64,000 bases of DNA, from contig CAVTND010000009.1 of the NCBI GenBank assembly GCA_963735955.1, forward strand, positions 186,001 to 250,000, in the 5' to 3' direction. The position numbers and the translations under genes were made by a program. Below, in pieces: positions 16,892 through 25,668 of the stretch. Origin of the DNA: CAVTND01 sp963735955. GTDB taxonomy: Bacteria; Pseudomonadota; Gammaproteobacteria; Burkholderiales; Burkholderiaceae_F. Each line of letters begins with the position of its first letter. Position 1 is the first letter of the stretch. A model generated the notes under the pieces. It had not been told where the DNA came from. It saw only the letters and a program-made list of their open reading frames with translations, and did no database searches.

Positions 16892-19639
16892 ATGGTTCGC
16901 GTGGACAAGCAAGCCTGGGCGCGGCTAAGTCCTCGACTCGATGAGTTGCTCGAACTGCCGGAGTCGGAACGCGACGCACGCCTGGCGGACATAGCGCACG
17001 ATGATGCGGCGCTTGCCGCCGAACTGTCGTCGCTGCTGACGCAGCAAACGCAGACCGATCGCTTCGCCTTCCTTGAGGGCAGCGTACTTGCCGTCCACCC
17101 CGATGCCACCGGTGGTGCGACGCTCACGGGTCAGACGATCGGCGCGTACACGCTCGAGCGGCCGCTCGGCGAAGGCGGCATGGGCGCGGTTTGGCTCGGC
17201 CGCCGCAGCGATGGCCGCTTCGAAGGAAAGGTCGCGGTCAAGTTCCTGAACCTGGCGCTGCTCGCGCTCGGTGGTGCCGAACGGTTCGCGCGCGAGGGCA
17301 GCATGCTGGCGCGCCTGACGCACACGAACATCGCGCGGCTGCTCGATGCGGGGGTCGCCACCAGTGCTGCTGCGGGCGGGCAGCCGTACCTCGTGCTTGA
17401 GTACGTTGAGGGCGTGCCGATCGATCACTACTGCGACAGCAATCGGCTGTCGATTGAAAAGCGTTTACGCCTCTTTCATGAAGTTCTGGCCGCCGTTGCG
17501 CACGCGCATACCAACCTGATCCTGCACCGCGACTTGAAGCCGTCGAACATCCTCGTCACGGCGCAGGGCCAAGTAAAGCTGCTCGACTTCGGTATCGGCA
17601 AGCTGCTCGCGGAGCAAGACACGGCTGCCTCGGCCACCGAACTCACGCAACTTGCGGGGCGTGCGTTCACGCCCGACTACGCCGCGCCCGAGCAGGTGCA
17701 AGGTAAAGACGTGACGACCGCTACCGATGTGTACGCGCTGGGCGTGCTGCTGTACCAGTTGCTCGCAGGCCGGCATCCGACGGCGCTGCCAACGCAAACG
17801 CCCGTCGATCGCGTGCGCGCGGTGGTCGAGACAGAGCCGATGCCTGTTTCGGAAGCGGCGGGGAAAGCCGATGACGCCGCCGTACAGGCTCGCGCCACCG
17901 TTGCGCACAAGCTCGCGCGCACATTGCGGGGCGATCTCGACAACATCGTCGCCAAAGCTCTGAAGAAGGCGCCGGCCGAGCGCTATCCGACAGTCGCCGC
18001 GTTGGCCGACGATCTGCATCGGTATCTTGATCACGAGCCGGTCGAAGCGCGACCGGACTCCGTTGGCTATCGAGTTGGCAAGTTCGTACGCCGGTACCGG
18101 CTGGCGGTGGGTGCGGCCTCGGCGACGCTGCTGACATTGACGGCCGGGGTCATCGGGACAACGTGGCAAGCAATCGAGGCGCGCCACCAACGTGATCGCG
18201 CGCTGACCGAGATCCGCTATTCGCGCGTCAACCACGAGGTCCTGATGTCGCTGCTTGATGACGCCCTTCGCAGCGGCGCCAGCGAGCGATGGCGCGAGAT
18301 GCTTGATGGGGCGCGCGAGCAGTTGCGCGCCCGGCACGAGAATGACCCGATGTCGCAGGCGCGTGTGCTGCTCATGCTTGCTGGCCGTTACGCCACACTG
18401 AACGATGAACGCGGAGAGGCTGCGGTTACCGCCGCGCTTCAGCAGCTCGAACCTACGCTGCCCGATCCCGCGCTGCGTGCGCAGATCGCATGTGCGCGGG
18501 CGGACCTCCTCTTGTATGCGCGTGATGTGGAGCACGCAAGGCCACTGGTCTCCCAGGCGATGCGATCGCTGGCGCACATACGCGACCCCGGCCTCGGCCC
18601 GGTGGCGGACTGCTATCAGACCGACGCCACGCTAGCGGTGGAGGAAGGGGATTTCGAGCGGGCGATCGCGCGCGCGTCATCGTTGGTCGACCGTTTCGAG
18701 CGCGAAGGCCTGGAGGGCAGCCGGCTGTACCTGTATGTGCTATCGAATCTGCAGAGCATCTATCTGGATACGGATCGCGACGGCGATGCTATGGCGCTGC
18801 ACGCACGGCTGGAAGATGCTCTGCGTGCACAGTCTGCCCTCGATACGTCTCAGCACTTTCAGATCCTGGACCGCCGTACGACGGTACTGGTGCGTCGCGG
18901 GCGTTTCAGCGAAACAGAAGTGATGTTGCGGCAGATGCTCGAACGCGTGCACGCGATCGCAAAAGGCGAGGCACCAGGGACTCTGCGTTCGGCGATCGGT
19001 CGCAAGTTGATCTTCATCGGAGCAACGGCAGAAGGTATCGCGCTTGTCGAGAGCGCACTGCCGGAACTTGAGAAGGGCGCGCAGCGCAACCAGCTCTACT
19101 TCGCGTTGTTTGCTCTGATCGATGGAAATCTGGTGCGCGATGACATCGCATCAGCCAGCAGCAGAATGGAACAGCTGGAAGCTCTCATCGCGGACGGCCG
19201 CGTTGCAACACGCGAACGCTGCGAATTAGCCCGACTGCGAGCGTTGCTTGCCCTAGCCCAGGGGGATGTCTCTTCGGCCCAAGCTCAGGTTGAGCAGATG
19301 CAGACACTGGCAGCCACGCTGCCTCGCCGTGCGCGTATGGAGGCGCTGCGTTCGGAGCTGGCCGCAGCACGGGTGGCCGCCCTGCGCGGTGACAACGAAA
19401 AGGCAGTCCGCGCGCTGGACAACGCCACGACCATCGAACGCGTGGCTGAGGGCAAGCTGCGGCTCGAAGGCGCGAGCGCATGGCGCGGATACATTTTCGG
19501 TTTACGTGCAGGGCTGCAACGGGTAGGCGGGGATGAGGCGGCCGCGCGTACGAGTGCGCAAGCGGCAATTGAGCAGTTTGAGTCGACCTTGCCGGCAAGT
19601 CATCTTTGGCGGGCCGATGCACAGGCGCTGTTGCGCTGA
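16892..19639 (+). CDS. Membrane-anchored serine/threonine protein kinase with TPR-like C-terminus
   Basis: The product is about 915 aa from the ATG at 16892, which follows AGGGAGG. An N-terminal ~85-residue helical part precedes the Hanks-type kinase: glycine loop GEGGMG (93-98), lysine K117 in VAVKFL, catalytic HRDLKPSN (212-219), DFG (232-234) and AAPEQ. One membrane helix lies at ~404-424 (SATLLTLTAGVIGTTW). The remaining ~490 residues are repeated helical pairs, TPR-like, probably outside the membrane. All catalytic residues are present. Kinases of this layout often pair with ECF factors of the type encoded upstream. Confidence 0.88.
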   Translation: MVRVDKQAWARLSPRLDELLELPESERDARLADIAHDDAALAAELSSLLTQQTQTDRFAFLEGSVLAVHPDATGGATLTGQTIGAYTLERPLGEGGMGAVWLGRRSDGRFEGKVAVKFLNLALLALGGAERFAREGSMLARLTHTNIARLLDAGVATSAAAGGQPYLVLEYVEGVPIDHYCDSNRLSIEKRLRLFHEVLAAVAHAHTNLILHRDLKPSNILVTAQGQVKLLDFGIGKLLAEQDTAASATELTQLAGRAFTPDYAAPEQVQGKDVTTATDVYALGVLLYQLLAGRHPTALPTQTPVDRVRAVVETEPMPVSEAAGKADDAAVQARATVAHKLARTLRGDLDNIVAKALKKAPAERYPTVAALADDLHRYLDHEPVEARPDSVGYRVGKFVRRYRLAVGAASATLLTLTAGVIGTTWQAIEARHQRDRALTEIRYSRVNHEVLMSLLDDALRSGASERWREMLDGAREQLRARHENDPMSQARVLLMLAGRYATLNDERGEAAVTAALQQLEPTLPDPALRAQIACARADLLLYARDVEHARPLVSQAMRSLAHIRDPGLGPVADCYQTDATLAVEEGDFERAIARASSLVDRFEREGLEGSRLYLYVLSNLQSIYLDTDRDGDAMALHARLEDALRAQSALDTSQHFQILDRRTTVLVRRGRFSETEVMLRQMLERVHAIAKGEAPGTLRSAIGRKLIFIGATAEGIALVESALPELEKGAQRNQLYFALFALIDGNLVRDDIASASSRMEQLEALIADGRVATRERCELARLRALLALAQGDVSSAQAQVEQMQTLAATLPRRARMEALRSELAAARVAALRGDNEKAVRALDNATTIERVAEGKLRLEGASAWRGYIFGLRAGLQRVGGDEAAARTSAQAAIEQFESTLPASHLWRADAQALLR

Positions 19640-19650
19640 CGGACAGTCAG

Positions 19651-19876
19651 GCCCATGAACAGGACGCTCCAGCACCAGAAGGTGAGGATAAGCCGGCCAT
19701 AGTTCGATTTAGGGAACGTGCCTTCAGTGTCGCCGCCCCGGATGTAGGCGAGAACCACCCCAGCGATCGCCGGCCAGAACACCACCAGTCCGAATACATA
19801 AAGGCCGTAGGTGATGCCCAGCAGGGTGAACTCGCGAGAGCTGGGAACAGAGTGGTGTCTGGAACGGTGGACCTGG
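19651..19876 (-). pseudogene. Broken 5' fragment of a DUF4870-like membrane gene
   Basis: The minus strand encodes REFTLLGITYGLYVFG, then LVVFWPAIAGVVLAYI and RGGDTEGTFPKSNYGRLI, matching the first ~75 residues of the protein at 13551-13982. The ATG has become AGG, a 2-base insertion shifts the frame just after it, and the C-terminal half is missing at the junction with the kinase gene. No intact product is possible. Confidence 0.75.
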
Positions 19877-19953
19877 TCGCTCCAAGTCTAGGCAAGGCCG
19901 GATCGTAATGCGGACTCGGTAAGCTCCGGCAGTGATCATCGAGCCAGCAGCAC
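19651..19953. repeat. Direct repeat, copy 2, flanking the sigma/kinase block
   Basis: This is the diverged second copy of 13761-14060. It ends inside the first codons of recQ. Relative to copy 1 it has base changes throughout, a 2-base insertion near 19852 and a lost membrane-gene start codon. Together the two copies bracket about 5.6 kb holding the sigma factor, di-heme lipoprotein and kinase. Confidence 0.8.
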
Positions 19954-21765
19954 AGATCCTCAAGCACACCTTCGGCTACGACCGCTTCCGCGGCTTGCAG
20001 GCCGAGATCATCGAGCAGGTGGTGCGGCGGCGGCGATGCCCTGGTGCTGATGCCGACCGGCGGCGGCAAGTCGCTGACCTATCAGATTCCGGCGTTGATG
20101 CGCCACGGCGTCGGTGTCGTCGTCTCGCCGTTGATCGCGCTGATGCAGGACCAGGTCGGTGCTCTCGACGAGCTTGGCGTGCGCGCCGCGTTCATGAATT
20201 CGACGCAATCGAACGAGCAGTCAGCCGCGGTCGAAGCCCGCATGCGTGCCGGTGAAATCGACCTCGTCTACGTCGCCCCCGAACGCCTGATGACGGAGCG
20301 CTGCCAGCGCCTGCTGGGCGAGCTGCAGCGCATGCACAAGCTGGCGCTGTTCGCGATCGACGAAGCGCACTGCGTTTCACAGTGGGGCCACGACTTCCGA
20401 CCCGAGTACGGCCAGCTCGAACTGCTGCGCGAACGCTTTCCGGAGGTGCCACGCATTGCCTTGACGGCGACCGCCGATGTCCCGACGCGACGCGAGATCG
20501 CCGAACGGCTGCTGGTCGAGCCGCGCATCTTCGTCGCGAGCTTCGATCGCCCGAACATCCGCTACCGCATTGTCGAGAAGCGCGAGGCGCGCGAGCAGCT
20601 GCTGCGCTTCGTGCAGGACGAGCATGCCGGCGAAGCGGGAATCGTTTACTGCTTGACGCGCAGGACGGTCGAGGAGGTCGCTGCCTTTCTCACCGGTCAC
20701 GGCGTGTCGGCGCTGCCGTATCACGCAGGCATGGAAGCCACTGCACGCGCAGCCAATCAGAGCCGGTTCCTGCGCGAGGACGGCTGCGTCATGGTCGCGA
20801 CCATTGCGTTCGGCATGGGCATCGACAAGCCCGACGTCCGCTTTGTCGCGCACCTCGACATGCCGAAGAGCATCGAGGGCTATTTCCAGGAAACCGGTCG
20901 TGCCGGTCGCGATGGCGCGCCGGCCGACGCCTGGATGACCTACGGGCTGACGGACGTCGTGCAGCAGCGGCGCCTGATCGAACTGTCGGACGCCGATGCT
21001 TCGTACAAACGGTTGTCGGGCTCGAAGCTCGACGCGATGCTCGGGCTGGCCGAGGCCGGCGACTGCCGGCGCGTTCGGCTGCTCACCTACTTCGGTGAAG
21101 CCAGCATTGCCTGCGGCAATTGTGACAACTGCCTCGCGCCGCCGCAGCTCGTCGACGCGACCGAGGCGGCGCGCAAGCTGCTGTCGTGCATTTATCGCTG
21201 CGAGCAGTCCAGCGGTTTCAGTTTCGCGGCAACCCACATCATTGATGTCCTGCGCGGCAAGCTCGGCGAAAAGGTCACGAAATTCGGCCACGAACGGCTG
21301 TCGACCTTCGGCATCGGCACGGATTTGTCCGAGGCCGAGTGGCGCCTGCTGCTGCGCCAACTGGTCGCACAGCACATTGTCGAGGTGGACTACGACACCT
21401 ACAACGTGCTGCGGCTGACCGAGGTGAGCCGTGGGGTGCTGCGGGGCGAACGAAAGATCGAACTGCGGCGCCAGGCCGCCGCGCCGCCGCGATCGCGCAG
21501 GCCCCGAAAGAAGAGCGGCTCGATGACTGCCGCCACCTCGGTCAACGGTGGCCTGTTCGAGCGCCTGCGCAACTGGCGCTCCGCACTAGCGCGCGAGCAT
21601 GGCGTGCCGGCGTACGTCGTCTTTCACGACGGCACCTTGCAGGCGATCGCCGAGGCACGGCCCGCCTCGCTCGAGGAACTGCGCGGGATTACAGGCGTGG
21701 GAGAGAAGAAGCTGGAGCGCTACGGCGCCTCGCTTCTCGAACTGATCAGAAGCGAACGCCAGTGA
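19932..21765 (+). CDS. recQ: ATP-dependent DNA helicase RecQ, interrupted by a frameshift
   Basis: This 3'-5' DNA repair helicase is about 611 aa once joined. It starts with GTG at 19932 (VIIEPAAQILKHTFGYDRFRGLQ). The frame breaks at the CGG/GGC run near 20025-20035, where the family expects GGDALVLMPTGGGKS. The rest is intact from 20044: Walker A TGGGKS, the DEAHC box, motif VI QETGRAGRDG, the zinc-binding cysteines around CGNCDNC, and a C-terminal HRDC domain (FERLRNWRSALAREHG to GVGEKKLERYG). One base added or removed restores it. The start region is duplicated at 14040-14060. Confidence 0.9.
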
Positions 21766-21808
21766 CCTGGAGTTCCTGTTGGAGCAGGGCCTGATCTGGC
21801 ACGGACGC

Positions 21809-22489
21809 CTAGCCGGGCTCGCGCTTTCCAGGCGGATACACGCCCGCCAGTCGCGCGATGAGGATGGCGACGAAGAGCGCGCCGGCGATCTGCTCGACTA
21901 CACACACCGAGCGCGCCTGCCGCGCGAGCGGCGTGATGTCGCCGAAGCCAGTGCTGGTGAGCACGGTCATGCTGAAGTACACAGCCTCGTAGAAGTCGAG
22001 CGATTTGGGCTCGCCGCCCACCAGGAAAGAGTTCGGAATGAAGTGGCCAACTACGGTGTAGAGATAGGCCCACAGCACGCCGAGCATCAGATAGCTCGCC
22101 GCTGCCCCGAACAACTTGTCCGCCGTCATGACTTCCGGCTGGAAGACGTAGCGCAGCAGGTAGACGGTCGTGACAAGATAGAGCGCCGCGCCGAACATCC
22201 ATGAGCGAGCAAGCAACACGTCGCTGTCCTGGGACATGCCGATCCATTGAAAGGCCAGCGTAGGCGCGGCCAGCAACAGCACGATCACGAACGACAGCAT
22301 CGAGCGCCCGACGGTTGCGACCGTCGCGACCACCACGAAGGCGTTGATGAGGTTCGCGATGAGGCGGCCCTCGATTGTGGGCGGCATGAAGGGCGTTGCC
22401 GCGATCAGCGTCAACAGCATCGCGAAAAGGTAGAAGCAGCGCTGATAGAAGATGCGCGACAGCGCGTCGCGCGCGGATCTCAGGGCCAT
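21809..22489 (-). CDS. Ion channel protein, K+ channel-like pore
   Basis: The product is about 226 aa from the ATG at 22489. It has five or six membrane segments followed by a pore loop MTVLTSTGFGDITPLARQ and a last helix VVEQIAGALFVAILIARLAG. The filter reads TGFGD instead of the canonical TVGYGD, which occurs in the two-TM-type channel domain of some bacterial proteins. No cytoplasmic nucleotide or RCK domain follows. The upstream extension of the frame to 22618 is Pro/Arg-rich and not counted. Confidence 0.75.
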   Translation of the reverse strand: MALRSARDALSRIFYQRCFYLFAMLLTLIAATPFMPPTIEGRLIANLINAFVVVATVATVGRSMLSFVIVLLLAAPTLAFQWIGMSQDSDVLLARSWMFGAALYLVTTVYLLRYVFQPEVMTADKLFGAAASYLMLGVLWAYLYTVVGHFIPNSFLVGGEPKSLDFYEAVYFSMTVLTSTGFGDITPLARQARSVCVVEQIAGALFVAILIARLAGVYPPGKREPG

Positions 22490-22491
22490 GC

Positions 22492-22614
22492 GCCGCCATC
22501 CTCGTGGAGCGTCGCGCACTCTAGCAGGATGCCGTCCTCGCCGCGCCGGCACACGTCGTCGAGCAGCAGGCAGTGCGGGTGGATGTTCAGGTTGCGGCCC
22601 GGGCGGCCTTGTCC
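22492..22614 (-). mobile_element. Possible fragment of an IS91-like transposase
   Basis: A short minus-strand stretch reads NLNIHPHCLLLDDV followed by CRRGEDGILLE, resembling the LN-x-H-x-H and LDGV region of IS91-family transposases. Only about 40 residues are present and there is no intact element or ends. It lies just upstream of the channel gene and downstream of liuR. The match is short, so it may be coincidence. Confidence 0.3.
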
Positions 22615-22637
22615 GCAAGCCATCCTGCCGGCATCGC

Positions 22638-23045
22638 CTAGCGCGCTTTGCCTCGCGCGAGTATCCGCCGGCACTCCGCCTCGTGCTGCGATATCTCGGT
22701 CAACGTCACTTCAATGTCTTCACGTTGCTGTTCAAGGGCAGTCCGGTGCTGGGTAAGGACGGCGAGAAAGCGGCGCGCCTGGGCAGTTGCATCCTTCGGT
22801 GATTCATACATGTCGATCAGTTCGCGGATCTGCGTCAGCGTCAGGCCGAGTCGCTTGCCGCGCAGGGTCAGTTTCAGGCGCGTGCGATCGCGCGTCGAAT
22901 AGACGCGCCGCAGGCCGCCTGCGCCGTGTCGCTCCGGGGCAAGGATGCCGTGGTCTTCGTAAAAGCGGATCGCGCGCGGAGTGACGTCGAATTCCTGCGC
23001 CAATTCGGTGATGCTGAAACTTGTGCGGTCGTTTGACTTGGCCAT
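22638..23045 (-). CDS. liuR: MerR-family regulator LiuR of leucine/isovalerate catabolism
   Basis: The product is about 135 aa from the ATG at 23045 (MAKSNDRTSFSITELAQEF). The N-terminal winged helix has ITELAQEFDVTPRAIRFYEDHGIL and the second HTH part RRVYSTRDRTRLKLTLRGKRLGLTL. The C-terminal coiled coil is typical of metal-independent MerR proteins such as LiuR. The gene is not next to liuA (about 9 kb away), but a shared 16-bp operator-like site supports the link. Its start codon is only 6 bp from the end of a MITE-like element, so its native leader has been displaced. Confidence 0.82.
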   Translation of the reverse strand: MAKSNDRTSFSITELAQEFDVTPRAIRFYEDHGILAPERHGAGGLRRVYSTRDRTRLKLTLRGKRLGLTLTQIRELIDMYESPKDATAQARRFLAVLTQHRTALEQQREDIEVTLTEISQHEAECRRILARGKAR

Positions 23046-23051
23046 TCGCTC

Positions 23052-23318
23052 AGAACCTATCTCATCATCATCCACGGGCGCGACGGGATTCCCGGGCTCG
23101 CAGTTCTAGGCGGGAGAAGCGCCGTTTGGCCGGCACAAATCAGCGACGAGCAACGCCGAAATGCAGCGCCGGGAGTCCCGTCCCTCCGGGTTGTCGCCAG
23201 AACGCCCGGCCGCGTTGTTGCTCCTCGTTGCGTAGGCATCGCTACGCTGCCTCCTCGCGCCTAGCCGCCGGGCGTTCTGGCGGCAACGCATCCCGCGGTT
23301 GATGATGAGATAGGTTCT
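23052..23318. mobile_element. MITE-like palindromic element upstream of liuR
   Basis: The 267-bp unit has perfect 19-bp terminal inverted repeats: AGAACCTATCTCATCATCA at 23052-23070 and its reverse complement at 23300-23318, with imperfect pairing continuing about 8 bases inward. Inside are two more inverted repeats: GCCAGAACGCCCGGC with GCCGGGCGTTCTGGC, and GCGTAG-N6-CTACGC. No transposase is encoded. A target duplication is not clear. The structure suggests a non-autonomous mobile element or a large REP-type hairpin. Confidence 0.75.
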
Positions 23319-23331
23319 AGAATCGCGGCAC

Positions 23332-23347
23332 TTTCCGTAAACGTCAA
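23332..23347 (-). promoter_or_regulatory. Candidate LiuR operator between liuR and the MBL gene
   Basis: The sequence TTTCCGTAAACGTCAA matches the liuA site at 13475-13490 at 14 of 16 positions and has the same orientation, with TTGACG as a possible -35 facing liuR. The matching -10 zone would fall at the edge of the MITE-like element. The MBL hydrolase start is 20 bp to the other side, so that gene may be controlled too. Confidence 0.5.
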
Positions 23348-23367
23348 GCGGACCCGGTGGGCCATCC

Positions 23368-24447
23368 ATGAATCCCGGCGAACACGAACTGAACTACCCG
23401 GATTTCGAAATCCCGACGCCGGGCCAGGTGGTTGCCCTGCGTGACGGCGTGCGGTGGGTGCGTATGCCGCTGCCGTTTGCGCTTGATCACATCAACCTGT
23501 GGTTGCTCGACGATGAGATCGACGGGGTGCGTGGCTGGACCCAGATCGACACCGGCATCACCAGCCAGCCGACCCAGGAAGCCTGGGAAACGATCTTCGA
23601 TCAGCACTTTGAGGGCCGGCCCCTGCTGCGTGTGATCTGCACCCACATGCACCCCGATCACTTCGGTCTTGCGTGGTGGCTGACAACGGGCGGCGCGCGC
23701 AAGCGCTGGAATGTGCCGCTGTGGATGACGATGAGCGACTACGCGCTCGGCCGCCTGATCTCGATGGGAAATGAGCAGACCGCGGGCGCCTCGATGGCCG
23801 AGCACTTTCGCCGCCATGGCCTGGCCAATCCCAAGATTCTGGAAGCGGTCCGCGCGCGCGGCGCTTCACACTTTCCGCGTCTGGTGCCAGCCACGCCCGC
23901 AAGTTTTCGCCGGATCGGCGAGGGCGACCGTATCGCGATCGGGCCGCACGGCGCCAAGCGTGTGTTCCGGGTGATCATCGGAAACGGCCATGCGCCCGAG
24001 CACGCCTCACTCGCCTGCGAGGAAGACAAACTCCTGATCTCGGGCGACATGGTGCTGCCGCGCATCTCGACCAATGTCAGCGTGTACGACCTAGAGCCCG
24101 AGGCCGATCCCCTGGTGGCCTATCTGCGTTCGCTCGATCGCTTTCTCGGATTGGCCGAAGATACCTTCGTGCTGCCTTCGCATGGACGGCCATTCTTCGG
24201 ATTGCATCCGCGGATTGCACAGCAGCACGCGCACCACCGCGACCGGCTGGCCGAAGTGCTGGCCGCCTGCGCGCGGCCGATGACGGCATTCGAGATCGTG
24301 CCGGTGCTGTTCAAGCGCGCCCTCGACGTGCACCAGACCACGTTTGCGCTCGGCGAGGCGATTGCACATCTGCACGCGCTGTGGCACGACGGCAATCTCG
24401 GTCGCAGCGCTGACGCCAACGGCGTGCTGCGGTTCCTGCGTGTCTAG
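23368..24447 (+). CDS. MBL-fold metallo-hydrolase
   Basis: The product is 359 aa. The metal-binding motif is THMHPDH at residues 92-98, with further ligands likely in NGHAPEH, ISGDMVLP and LPSHGRP. The fold fits the glyoxalase II / lactonase-like branch, with an extra C-terminal helical domain (~residues 270-359). The substrate is unknown. It is divergent from liuR across a candidate LiuR site and is followed after 27 bp by the lyase gene, so a role near branched-chain acyl-CoA or thioester metabolism is possible. Confidence 0.85.
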   Translation: MNPGEHELNYPDFEIPTPGQVVALRDGVRWVRMPLPFALDHINLWLLDDEIDGVRGWTQIDTGITSQPTQEAWETIFDQHFEGRPLLRVICTHMHPDHFGLAWWLTTGGARKRWNVPLWMTMSDYALGRLISMGNEQTAGASMAEHFRRHGLANPKILEAVRARGASHFPRLVPATPASFRRIGEGDRIAIGPHGAKRVFRVIIGNGHAPEHASLACEEDKLLISGDMVLPRISTNVSVYDLEPEADPLVAYLRSLDRFLGLAEDTFVLPSHGRPFFGLHPRIAQQHAHHRDRLAEVLAACARPMTAFEIVPVLFKRALDVHQTTFALGEAIAHLHALWHDGNLGRSADANGVLRFLRV

Positions 24448-24474
24448 CGCGAATCCCGGGCGAGGGAAGTTCGG

Positions 24475-25668
24475 ATGACGAAGTCGTCTGACAAGCGCCC
24501 ACTGACACTGTTGGCCACTGCCGGACGTGATCGCAAGGCGAGCTTCGACTTCGTCAATCCACCGCTGGTGCGCGGTTCCACCGTGCTGCACGAGAACATG
24601 GCGGACATGAAGTCGCGCATCGAACGCCGTAACGCAGGCGAAGACGCGGAGCCGGTCGCCTATGGCATCTACGGGACACCGACTCACCACGCGTTCTACG
24701 AGGCGCTGAACGCGCTCGAAGGCGGACACGCCAGCTGGGCGCTGCCCTCGGGACTGACCGCGTGCACGGTATCGATCCTGGCCTTTGTGCAACAAGGCGA
24801 CCATGTGCTGGTGCCGGACTCGGTCTACTGGCCGACGCGCCGCTTCTGCCGCGACACGCTGCCTCGATTCGGAGTGTCGGTCAGCTTTTACGACCCGCGT
24901 GCCGGAGACGAAATCGAATCGCTGTTCCGACCTACGACTCGCGTGCTGTATCTCGAGTCGCCGGGGTCGCTTACGTTCGAGATGCAGGACGTGCGGCGAC
25001 TGGCCGCGATTGCGCGTCGTCGCGGGGCGATCAGCGCGATCGACAATACCTGGGCCACGCCCTTGTTCTTCCAGCCGCTGTTGCACGGCGTTGATGTCTC
25101 GATTCATGCGGCGACCAAGTACATCTGTGGTCACTCCGACGTAATCATGGGCACTGTCACCAGCAATGCCGAAGCCTGGCCGCGATTGAGAGAGACGATT
25201 CATCACTTCGGGCTCACGACCAGTCCGGACGATGTCTATCTTGCGCATCGCGGTCTGCATTCGATGGCGGCGCGGCTCGCGCAACAACGCGCGACTGCCG
25301 AGCGGCTGATTGACTGGCTGCTTGGTCAACCCGAAGTTGAGCGCGTGTTGTATCCGGCCCTGGCCTCCGATCCCGGCCACTCGCTCTGGCGACGCGACAT
25401 GAGCGGCGCCACGGGGCTGTTCGGCGTTGCACTCAAGGCAGGAATCGACAGGTTGCGTTTTGTCGATTTCATCGACGGCATGCAGCTCTTCGGTCGCGGC
25501 TACTCCTGGGGCGGCTACGAAAGCCTGCTGATTCCGATGTTTCCCGAGCGCACCGTGGCGCCGGTGCCGTTTGCCGGCCCGCTGTTCCGCGTCTCAGCCG
25601 GACTGGAAGATTCCGATGACCTGCTTGAAGATCTCGCCTCAGGTTTCGCCCGGTTGCGCCGCGCCTGA
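24475..25668 (+). CDS. metC: Cystathionine beta-lyase-like PLP enzyme
   Basis: The product is 397 aa, Cys/Met metabolism PLP family. The PLP lysine is K215 in SIHAATKYICGHSD; YGIYGTPTHHAFYEAL near residue 65 and the phosphate-binding PSGLTAC at ~91-97 are typical. The N-terminal extension and the variant GYSWGGYESL near residue 345 match the MetC (beta-lyase) side of the family. It would release homocysteine from cystathionine. The 3' end overlaps the convergent binding-protein gene by 30 bp. Confidence 0.85.
   Translation: MTKSSDKRPLTLLATAGRDRKASFDFVNPPLVRGSTVLHENMADMKSRIERRNAGEDAEPVAYGIYGTPTHHAFYEALNALEGGHASWALPSGLTACTVSILAFVQQGDHVLVPDSVYWPTRRFCRDTLPRFGVSVSFYDPRAGDEIESLFRPTTRVLYLESPGSLTFEMQDVRRLAAIARRRGAISAIDNTWATPLFFQPLLHGVDVSIHAATKYICGHSDVIMGTVTSNAEAWPRLRETIHHFGLTTSPDDVYLAHRGLHSMAARLAQQRATAERLIDWLLGQPEVERVLYPALASDPGHSLWRRDMSGATGLFGVALKAGIDRLRFVDFIDGMQLFGRGYSWGGYESLLIPMFPERTVAPVPFAGPLFRVSAGLEDSDDLLEDLASGFARLRRA

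Noticed and set aside
24091..25380. Minus-strand open frame (429 aa) opposite the MBL hydrolase and the metC-like gene
   Set aside because: It lies across two well-supported genes and the gap between them, with low-complexity translation.
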